64,000 nucleotides of DNA from Dolomedes plantarius. Taxonomy: Eukaryota > Arthropoda > Arachnida > Araneae > Dolomedidae. Below are positions 52,895-64,000 of this stretch, piece after piece. The position numbers and the translations under genes are program-made. Within the stretch, counting starts at the first letter, position 1. The number at the start of each line of letters is the position of its first letter. The DNA lies in contig OU015491.1 in NCBI GenBank assembly GCA_907164885.2, positions 117,697,431 through 117,761,430 on the forward strand, in the 5' to 3' direction. The notes below the pieces were generated by a model. That model saw nothing but the letters and a program-made list of their open reading frames with translations, was not told the DNA's origin and searched no databases.

Positions 52895-54353
52895 CCTTTT
52901 ACATGCCACACTATGATCAAGGAATAAAGTACCATATTTTGCTGCGTAACTTTGGTCGATAACTTCCAGGAAGTCGGTCCAACAGGTGTACTCCACTCAT
53001 TCCTTTATTATATAATTTTATAATGTAAGGTTAAGGTAAATCAACTTTTATTTTAGCTCGGACATATCTTTTTGCTCTTCTTAATGGTTCGTGAGTGATA
53101 AAATTTGATGTAATAGTTACAACAAAACTATCGTTCCAATGGCACATATAAACTTCTCCATCGCATCGGTAATCAAACTCTCCACGTTGAAATTTCGATA
53201 TTTCTTTTGCTGTTTTAAGAGAACATTGTCCCGTTCTGGAATCTCGCACTGTGCCGATTGCCTTAAAGCCTTTGTTAGATAAATCTGTCAGCAGACTGTA
53301 CGATGTAAAAAAAGTTATCGAAAAATATTTTGCGTTTCTCTGGATTGTCAATAAAAGATAATAGTTCGGAGACAACTTTTGATCCAAGTGGCAAATTTTC
53401 ATTTTTCGAACTTTTTCCACCGTAGATAGACATAGCATAAGGATAACCATTTGCTGAGCAGATCATCCAAACTTTGAAACCAAAGCGAATTGGCTTTCCA
53501 CGTATGAACACCTTAGCCGAACGATGTCCATAACACGGAACCATGGATTCATCGATACTCATATTTTCATGAAAAAATCCAAATTGACGAAAATTTTTTC
53601 CAACCTCTTTATAAAAGGAAGAAATTTTTCCTAATTTATCGCCTGGTTCCAATTTACTATTATCAACAATGTGGAAATACCTTTTTAACATCCGAAATTT
53701 ATTTCTGGGCATTGTATTGTTAACAATTAGGATATGCAAATCTTCCTGTGAGCTCCAATATGTATTTTCATCAGGTACTGAGTGGTAGCCACTAAACAAC
53801 AGTAATCCAAGAAACTGCCGAATGTCATTTGCGTCGACGTCTAAATAGTCTCCTTTTTGTAGGGCACACAGCTTTGTAAGTTCGGCTGAATTTTCTAAGT
53901 AATCAGACGGCAGAATCACTGATTGACGGCAGAATCACTGATCACGTGTGATATCACTGCTTTTGTATATCGTTACATGCCAATGTTCCTTTTTTGGAAC
54001 ATTGCATTTTTACGCAGTCTTGAGGAAATATTTCTTGTTATTATTTTAATTTATTTTATTAACTCGTTAAACTTGTCCTTTGGAAGTACGATGGGGAAAT
54101 TTTTGGGTGGATTTGAATTTTAAAAGGAATTTTATAAAAATTTTTTTCTTACGTACTGTAAAAATTGTGAAAAAAGCTGATTTTTAGAAATTTTTCTACG
54201 CTAAAATATTCATATTTGAAAAAAAAAAGTCAAAAAATCAATCATACCTTCTATAATATACGGTAATTTTTTCAAACTGACAGATATCACAGTTTATTTT
54301 TAAAAAAATATTAAACATGGTGTTCCAAAAAAGGAACATTGGCGTGTAAAAGG
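52895..54353 (-). mobile_element. piggyBac-like transposon, both ends present
   Basis: Perfect TTAA lies at both borders (52891-52894 and 54354-54357). Terminal inverted repeats CCTTTTACATGCCA (left) and TGGCGTGTAAAAGG (right) match except for one base. A further copy of the end motif, TTACATGCCAATGTTCC, lies internally near 53974, as expected of subterminal repeats. The 1,459 bp carry a broken transposase on the minus strand. Confidence 0.93.
53031..53919 (-). pseudogene. piggyBac transposase, truncated and frameshifted
   Basis: Cut-and-paste transposase of the piggyBac (PGBD) group. The first frame (53919-53275) has DIRQFLGLLLFSGYHSVPDE, MPRNKFRMLKRYFH, the catalytic block MSIDESMVPCYGHRSAKVFI (first Asp in IDES) and KIFFDNFF (second Asp). 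After a frameshift near 53305 the second frame continues TSYSLLTDLSNKGFKAIGT, GTVRDSRTG and YMCHWNDSFVVTITSN (third Asp in WND). The N-terminal ~100 residues and the C-terminal Cys-rich domain are missing, and about 300 codons remain instead of 500-600. It is a dead copy in its own transposon. Confidence 0.9.
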
Positions 54354-54688
54354 TTAATTTATTAAACGCTGATCACGCGATTTCTTTTTTTGTTACTTTA
54401 AATAAATTTATCTTCACATAACAGCGAAATAGGCAAAAAAATACTTTTTTTCTTGCAAATGCGGCAGACGATTGGACATTATTAAAAAAAAATATTAAAA
54501 TAATGTAAAAGATATGTTCCTCAAACTGTACTACATTAACTGTACTATATTCTTTAGTATGTTCTATGAGATTTAATTTGAATATTTTCTTCTACATTAT
54601 TTTGTCTATAAAAATATCCCTTACAATTTTTTTATTAATATATTTTTTTGTTTTTTTTACATCAATCGTATACATCGATCGTCGTATT

Positions 54689-54692
<4 letters not shown>

Positions 54693-54775
<83 letters not shown>
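54693..54775. repeat. (TA)n microsatellite
   Basis: Uninterrupted TA tract. Confidence 0.97.
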
Positions 54776-54776
<1 letters not shown>

Positions 54777-54969
54777 ACATACACTGACATTGTATTTAAT
54801 TTGAATGTACCGTTCGTTTAGGAACACCTCCTAAACGAACGTTTAGCAGGTGTTAGTTTATGGAATACTAAAAGTTTAAAATAGTGGTGCCATCTATTGC
54901 TCTTCTGTGAATCGAGAATCGCATACTTCAAAAATTGTTGGTTATCGTAATTGTTAGCAATACAATGCC

Positions 54970-56265
54970 CAGAAATAAATTATTGATGAATGTTTGTTAA
55001 CCAAAATCAATTTTAAAACTAAACACAGTATAAATAACATAGAAAGGATTTAGCTTTATCATTGGAGCAAAAAATCCTGGAAAGTAAAACATAAAATATA
55101 TAAATTTATAATAAACCTACCAAAATCCATTAAAAAACTAAGCACAGTATAAATAACATAGAAAAAAAGCATACGAAATGTTATACACATTAATAATATG
55201 AAAACCAATTAAAAATATATAAATGTATAATAAACTCCTCAGATTTCAGCTATATTCGGTCTTTCATCATAAAAAAGCTGAAAAAAAAATAAAAATAATT
55301 TTAAAAAATAATAAAATAAAATAAAAATAATAAAATAAAATAAAGATAATAATTAAAAAAATAATAAAATAAAAGCTTTCATCATAAAAAAGCTGAAAAA
55401 AAATAAAAATAATTTTAAAAAATAATAAAATAAAATAAAAATAATAATTTAAAAAATAATAAAATAAAATAAAGATAATAATTAAAAAAAATAATAAAAT
55501 AAAAGCTGAAATAAAAAAGCCTTCATAAAAAAGCTGAAAATACAGGTTTAGCAAAATTTGCACGATCCCATACTCGAACCCGAGTCTTACGGGGTACCAA
55601 ATGAACCGTTTTAACGAAAGCGCCATGATTATATACAACACTGTTGAGTAAAGTAAAAAATATACGCAATGAGTTTTTTGGAAAGTTGCTATGGGTTGGT
55701 GAATTACATACATTTATGGAGTAAGAGGAGTTTTAAGTGAGAAATAAGTTAGCAGGATAGAAGCTTAGTCTTTAACTCTTCAATAGACACAAAGACATAA
55801 GCTAGGGGGATTGCAGTAGCGATTAAAAAAGATCGTGACACTTAGCGTTGTTGATTCGAATTTTCCATCGCGTGTGATAGTGTCAATATGCCATTGGTTC
55901 CGATTTATTTTAGAGTATAAAATCTGACTTGAAAGATTATTATTTACATTTATTATTCTGGTTTAATATATAACTTGAAACTTTTTTATTTAATTTATTT
56001 TTATCTTTTCGCTCGCTGTTTGCCAGCTAACCCTAACGTGGACGCCATATTCAGAAGGGTGATTCCACAAAGTGTAACAGCTTAAAAATTGTTGGTTTTT
56101 TATTAATTAAAAATCAACGGTAATTAATTTCGATTTTTGAAGTTCTTCAGACCCTCGGCTGTTTTTAAAGACGCCTGTATGTAAAATTTCACGACCGTTG
56201 CTCATAAACTGTGGATTTCTATACAATTACAGAGAGACAAACATTCATTTTTATATATTAGATAA
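54970..56265 (+). mobile_element. Microsatellite-associated repeat, copy 3
   Basis: Shares TTTGTTAACCAAAATCAA, GTTATACACATTAATAATAT, GTTAGCAGGATAGAAGCTTA and the CGCTCGCTGTTTGCCAGCTA segment with copy 1 (2538-3660). An AAAAT-rich simple stretch at 55270-55530 contains tandem AAAAAGCTGAAA-type units. The end is ACATTCATTTTTATATATTA. Confidence 0.75.
55555..55640 (-). other. tRNA-like (pol III A/B box) segment
   Basis: On the minus strand ATGGCGCTTTCGT (55625-55613) and GGTTCGAGTA (55580-55571) correspond to the A and B boxes seen at the same relative place in copy 1 (2965-3035). Confidence 0.55.
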
Positions 56266-57522
56266 GTACTTTATAACTTGAAGTTTTACATTTAGTTAAA
56301 GAAAAAAATCATTTTGGAAGAATGTTCTGACAAAAGAGGTTGCTAAAAGTTTATCTTTGCAATACAGGATTAGTACTAAAATAAGGAGAGGAAAAATTGC
56401 TAAAAATAAATTCTAAAGAAGCTTATTGTTAATATTTCACGAACATTCAAGCTATACACGTGAGCAAGAAATTAGTGTTCACGTATCAGAAGTTAACATT
56501 GAAAGTCATGAATTTGCTTGAGTAAAGAAGTTAAAAAAAAAAAAACCACGCAGAACCACCGTATACCTCTAACAGCGGAATAATGAACGTATTATAACTA
56601 CATTCAAAGTTACTATAATGGTACCAAAATTTTGAAAGTCTCAATTTTTTTAAATCGTTTATTTAAACACAGTGCAATCACGCATAATTTTGTCCAAAAA
56701 AAAAAAAACCTTATAAACTTGCATTCACCTCCATTACCCGTTCAATTTAAATTAATAAATATAATATATTCATCATATGGTTCGTCTTAGAAATCATGTG
56801 TGAATAACCATAGTCACAAATTACTCATATTTAAATTACTCAGCGGTACCATATTTAAAGGGACGAAAACAACGTCAAGTGAGCGGCTCCGCCCATTGAT
56901 CAATCAGAGTCCGAGTGCGTATTGTCGAAGGGCAGATTCTAGTGGCCTGTGCAACTTCCGACCAGGGATCATTAGGAGCAACAACAACAACAGCACCTAC
57001 TTTTGCAAGAAATACGCCAGTTGCAAGATAATACTTCTAGATATACACTGAAAATAAAAACAATCGCTAAAATTTTAAAACGAAATGCTTAGAATCAACA
57101 ATAACACATTAAAATTGGCGTTCTACCTGTCACCTCAACATATGTAGTAATGCCCGGGCAAGATACTGATCGCCAAAAATAGAGATAAATCCATAATAGT
57201 TTAAGTCCTGAATATTTCTTTGAAACTCCTTCTGAATTCCAGAACTTGATAAGATCAGGAACTGCATACATATATGTATTTTCTATATAGGAAGAGAGAT
57301 TCGGGTATACCCAAATCTCTCTTCCTATATAGAAAATTCAAGCCTTACAAGCAATGACAGTTGATTATGGGTACTATAGGAAGTCAAAAAAATTATATCA
57401 GTTTAGATAAGCTTTCTTTTGACAGAAATGCTACAGGAAATGGAAACTTTATATCTTGCTATATACATTACATAAGAATGAAGTTACTGAATCGATATGA
57501 ACATTTTTTTATACTAGATATA
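56266..57522. other. Unassigned DNA around a long palindrome
   Basis: AT-rich, no recognised gene. An open frame at 56800-57051 has mixed composition but no recognisable motif and no splice support. Confidence 0.45.
57278..57337. repeat. 60-bp palindrome with one mismatch
   Basis: Left arm begins ATTTTCTATATAGGAAGAGA and the right arm is its reverse complement, without spacer. One of 30 base pairs is mismatched. The centre is GGGTATACCC. Confidence 0.95.
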
Positions 57523-58137
57523 TATATAAGCAGGGCCCGATTTAGAGAATTCTTGACTATAGGCATAACTCGGGATTGAGGCCCCCTAACACTGATGTGG
57601 GCATAAATTTTCTAAAATTGACACACACGCAAAATAATCATGAATTATTGTGAAAGTATCATTTTACCAAGAATTGGCCATTTGAAGCATAGAAGCCTAG
57701 AACATTATCAAATAACAAAAAGCAATACAACATATTAACACCAATACAATGCAACCAGAAAAACTTATTAATCCCTTAGATACACTATAGCAAAGGTGTG
57801 GAACCTTTTCACCTTTAGAGGCCACATCTAAATTAGGTAGTAATAAAGGAGGCCGTATAGTTGATGTACCTATAAATGCAACTTTTATGAAATTATTATA
57901 GTTAGGTATAGTTTTAACAATTTGGTGCATTATATAGAAAAATATTGAAAAAAAATTAAGTCCTTATTTATTTATTATTTGACATAAAAATTTAAAATAT
58001 AAATTATTTTTGTATGCACATAAGGGTAAAAACTTGTTACTACATTAATCATTAATTATTTTTTTATAAAATTATTAGATTCATAGATACCGCTGTAAAT
58101 TTTTATATTTCACTGTTGGTATTTTTATTTATCTAAG

Positions 58138-58271
<134 letters not shown>

Positions 58272-58529
58272 TTCATCCAGATTTTTAAATTTTAATAAAC
58301 AACTACATATTTAAATACCATTTCAAATAAAAATAATAAAGTAGAAGTATTTTTAAATAATTTTAACATTATAAAGAAATACAATAGAAAAATAATAGTA
58401 TTAAATTATAAATGACTGACACAACAACAATTCCTAAAATAATTTTAAAATCCGATGAAAATTTAAGTTAGTGGGATATTTGCATTTGTTTCTTGCTTGA
58501 AAGTAATTGAATATTTGGATCAAGCTTTC

Positions 58530-58733
58530 TTAACGGGAAGTCTTAATTGTGTCCTCTAAATGAGCACTTGTGATTTGCGTTCTTAAACTAGTTTTAATTT
58601 TTGTCATGAGAGAAAATATTGACTCGTAACAGTAAGCACTTCCAAAGCAGGAAAGTAAACGGCGTGCATGCTCTCGTAGGTATGGATATTCAACAGCATT
58701 TTTCCAGATTTCTGTTGGATCCTTTTTAGCGTC
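58530..58733 (-). pseudogene. hAT transposase C-terminal dimerisation domain
   Basis: The minus strand reads DPTEIWKNAVEYPYLREHAR, LLSCFGSAYCYESIFSLMTK, IKTSLRTQITSAHLEDTI and a stop. The pattern (FW...V.EYP.L...A...L..FGS.Y..ES.FS.M..IK...R..LT..HL) is the hAT C-terminal dimerisation domain of the SCAND3/EPM2AIP1-related group. The rest of the transposase is missing. It shows that the long family C copy derives from an autonomous element; it differs from the ZMYM1-like transposases at 7.8 and 34 kb. Confidence 0.88.
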
Positions 58734-59466
58734 AAAAAGGCTTCCGTTTTTAAAAGAACAGCATTCATTTATTTAAATTAAAAACAAAACAATTCCAAAA
58801 AAACCCGAACTCAAATCTTCCTGTTGCCATTCGTGCAGAAAAAATAATACTTTTAACGTACATGGAGTCAGTCACAACAATAATAGTAAGAAAATAGTTT
58901 TTGTGTAGAGATCATAAAACATGTCTGGTAGTATTGCTAAGAAACTCTGAGCATTAAATTACATATAAAGTGTAGTTAAAATTATCATCATACAATCAAG
59001 GTAAACGAAGCTCATTTGGATAAATATACAATTGTAGCGACTTTAGACAACTATTTCAAAACGTCAACTTTATTTTGGCCAACACTGTACATACATTCAT
59101 GCCGTTCTTTATTTAATTCCATTGATTTGCAAATTGTTGTAATCTATGTATTTAAATATTAATTAATACAAGTGCTAGCTTTTATGAAGGCCGCACAAGA
59201 AGATCACGCAGGTCGCGCGTTCCCCACCTCTGCACTATAACATACATATGATGAACCAATCAAATTTGAAAGGATATATAAAAAAATTGCTATTAAAAGA
59301 GGTAAAATAATAAAAAAAAATTTGAATTGGGAATTTTTTCTTTTTCCTTCTTTTAAAATAAATTTTTTTTTTTTTTTTTTTGGGGGGGGGGGGCTGCTTC
59401 CAACATTTGGGGGCCCCTAGGCCCGGGCCTACTGGGCCTAATGGAAAATAAGGGCCTGTATATAAG

Positions 59467-62081
<2,615 letters not shown>

Positions 62082-62474
62082 GTAATAATACACAAAATGA
62101 AGGAGACTCAGTCATGGAGCAGAATAACATAGACCAAGCACTGTTACAGATCTTCGAAAGATTTTATTTCACATGTCCACTGGATGGAGATAGACTTAGG
62201 CAAAACTCACATAAGAATGGTGATACACAAATCGAGACGGATTAGCAGTCGTGGATACAGAAAAAGTACTTTGGCGGACATAGACGGAAAGCGAAGAGAG
62301 AGAAATCAACGCCAAGGGCTCGTTTACAAATCAACACTCTTAGATCAAGAGAGCGTGAGTTTACACGATGGCTGCTAGGCTGAGAGAGAAAAAAAATGGA
62401 ATGCTTTCAGATGTACATAAAATGGACATTTTCCTCCTCGACCACCAGAGGTTAGAATTTTTTTAATTGGTTAG

Positions 62475-62530
62475 AGCAGCGGTTTCCAACCGGTGGGTCG
62501 CGACTCGATTTTAAAACTATCAGAAAAATC
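62475..62530 (+). mobile_element. hAT (Charlie-like) terminus
   Basis: CAGCGGTTTCCAACCGGTGG then GTCGCGACTCG is the classic Charlie/hAT end (CAGTGGTTCTCAACC...GGGTCGCGACC). No second end or duplication was found. The following DNA to 62990 is unassigned. Confidence 0.75.
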
Positions 62531-62991
62531 GAATAAACCATCAGAAAAGATAAGAAAAATCGAAACAAATCGAATAGTGTTTTGATTGTTTTCTTGGTTC
62601 TTGATTTTTGGCATCTGGGGCAGACAACAGAACCACTACATTCCTCCCAGATGACTCACACAGTCACACGGGTGGTGCACACTCTGGCAACGCCGCTCTC
62701 CCTCCCGTTCTACCGCCACACTGTCGAAGGTCACGCCACTTGAGCACTATTTTTTTACTAACCTCAGTCCCTCAGTCTTACTGAGGACATCGTGCAGTGA
62801 CCACTTGTTGCATATATTGCAAACATATATCTATTGTTAAATAAATAACTGTTTTGCCACAAAGTGCTTATATTTTGTCAACCATTTTCAAATCAGAACA
62901 CAAATCAATAATCATTTGTATCTTCAATAATCAATTATCAATAATCAATGTTTATCAATAATCAATTTGTATCTTCAAAAAAGCATATACA

Positions 62992-64000
62992 GTCAAACCT
63001 CGATATCTCGAACTTGAAGGGAGAGACAAAAAAATTCGAAATATCGAAAATTCGAATTATCAAAAAACGCATGTTATCAATAGTAGAAGAGAGAATAAAC
63101 GATTTTTTACATACCTTTTTAAAAATTAATCCATTTTTTTTATCTTAATGTTTAATGTTTTAATCCATTTTAACACTATTTACAAAATTATTTGAAAAAA
63201 AGATTCAGTTGTTGTTCGCTTAGAGAAGAGTATGGAATTTTATCTATTGCAGTTTCTAAGAGGGCAATGACTTTAAATGTGTCCTCCGGCATATTTGGCT
63301 GACTTTCAACATATCTCCTCATAGTGTCCACTGCAAAAAGTGCTTCTTTGTTTGTCCCATTTGGTGGCAAATGAAGGATTTGGATGATGCCCTAGTCAAA
63401 TGGTTGAATTTTTGATGTAGTATTCGGGGGAGGAATTCAATTCTTACGTTTTCTCTTTTAGGTATGGTATTGTGTCCCGTACAATTATCAATGAAAACCA
63501 CTATTTTCCGCTTTTTCTTTTCATTTTTTTTATTTAATTTCTTGAGCCAATTTTCAAAAAGGTTAGATATCATCCGAGCTTTTCGGTTAGCTTCGTAATC
63601 CAAAGAAAAAGATTTTTTTCGCTAAAACACATTGGTTTTTACGGTTTCCCTATTATTAACGGTTTTAATTTCTCTGTTCCATTCATATTCACGTAAAACA
63701 ATAAAGTTAAACACTCTTTACTCCTCTTCCCTCCATGATATGCTTCATCCTTTACATGCATGGTTTTGTCTGAAGTGCATTTAAAAAAAGTCCAGTTTCA
63801 TCCGCATTGAACACATCTTTTTTGTCTTAATCTTTCAGTATCAAACTTACTTTCTTTCTAATTTCTGCACAAACATCTTTATCTACTTTAGCACTTTCAC
63901 CACACATTTTCAAAAATGTAATGTTGTTTCGTTTTTAAAATTTTCAAACCAACCATTACTGCCTTTGAAATTTAAATAACCTAATTCTTTTGCAAAAGAT
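62992..64000 (-). mobile_element. pogo/Tigger transposon, running off the window
   Basis: Left end CAGTCAAACCTCGATATCTC then GAACTTGAAGG, next to TA, followed by AAATTCGAAATATCG-type subterminal repeats. This is the typical end of pogo/Tigger elements. The minus strand carries the transposase, whose N-terminal part lies beyond 64000. Confidence 0.88.
63188..63830 (-). pseudogene. pogo/Tigger transposase (DDE superfamily)
   Basis: Minus-strand order: DKKDVFNADETGLF (first catalytic Asp in NADETG, near 63825-63785), HVKDEAYHGG and LTLLFYVNMNGTE with shifts, then ARMISNLFENWLKKLNKKNE and KRKIVVFIDNCTGHNTIPKR (second Asp in IDNC, 63500-63460), NVRIEFLP, and a damaged QPMDQG-like region near 63400. 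The tail (63370-63188) reads ETAIDKIPYSSLSEQQL. Frames change at least twice, and the region of the third acidic residue is scrambled, so the copy is dead. Length of the visible part fits the C-terminal two thirds of a 500-residue transposase. Confidence 0.88.

Noticed and set aside
55267..55713. 148-codon Phe/Ile-rich frame resembling a membrane protein
   Set aside because: Comes from an AAAAT-rich simple repeat inside the microsatellite-associated element.
56800..57051. Open frame near a TATTTAAAG word, considered as a host promoter and exon
   Set aside because: No initiator, splice site or protein similarity to support it.

Overview
This 64 kb window is AT-rich, non-coding-dominated eukaryotic DNA, almost certainly from an arthropod and plausibly an arachnid. 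That guess rests on the Ty3/gypsy gag and integrase types, the ZMYM1-like hAT transposases and the I-type LINE; no species marker is present. There are no bacterial operons, ribosome binding sites, CRISPR arrays or rRNA genes. Only one fragment looks like host protein-coding sequence: a splice-bounded exon on the minus strand (836-1138), possibly with a 5' UTR exon near 14.5 kb.

The rest is a stratified deposit of mobile elements whose order of arrival can often be read from target-site duplications. 0-6 kb: TA microsatellites, a microsatellite-associated interspersed repeat with a tRNA-like segment, and a mariner transposase split by a fold-back MITE. 6-10.5 kb: a broken gene with a PIN/FEN-nuclease-like motif set, cut by a 3.9 kb hAT element that itself carries two further hAT elements. 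10.5-18.6 kb: a Tc1 end, AT-rich DNA, a DD41D mariner inside an older mariner, and a hAT MITE. 18.8-24.3 kb: a Helitron cluster with OTU-protease remnants, including a Helitron inside a Helitron inside a TTAA-type MITE. 25-31.5 kb: Tc1 elements, tRNA-derived SINEs and another TTAA MITE.

31.7-40.6 kb, minus strand: a Ty3/gypsy element (gag, protease, integrase, probable LTR) in which a rearranged stretch of non-muscle myosin heavy-chain tail sits between protease and integrase, where reverse transcriptase is expected. This gypsy copy is interrupted by hAT sequence and by a nearly intact 5.5 kb EN-RT-RNase H LINE (34.7-40.2 kb, plus strand). 41-48.3 kb: a decayed minus-strand LINE that received a reversed LINE fragment and a complete gag-only LTR retrotransposon (43946-48146). 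49-64 kb: a SINE, further copies of the microsatellite-associated repeat, a piggyBac element (52895-54353), nested hAT elements (57531-59458) and a pogo/Tigger transposase running off the right edge.

Nearly every coding region carries frameshifts or stops. The least decayed are the LINE (one stop in each ORF) and the DD41D mariner (one stop, one frameshift). The most unusual signals are the gypsy-myosin chimera, the three-level Helitron nest, the hAT-split PIN-like gene and several long, nearly perfect palindromes. All family names come from memory of motifs; nothing was searched.
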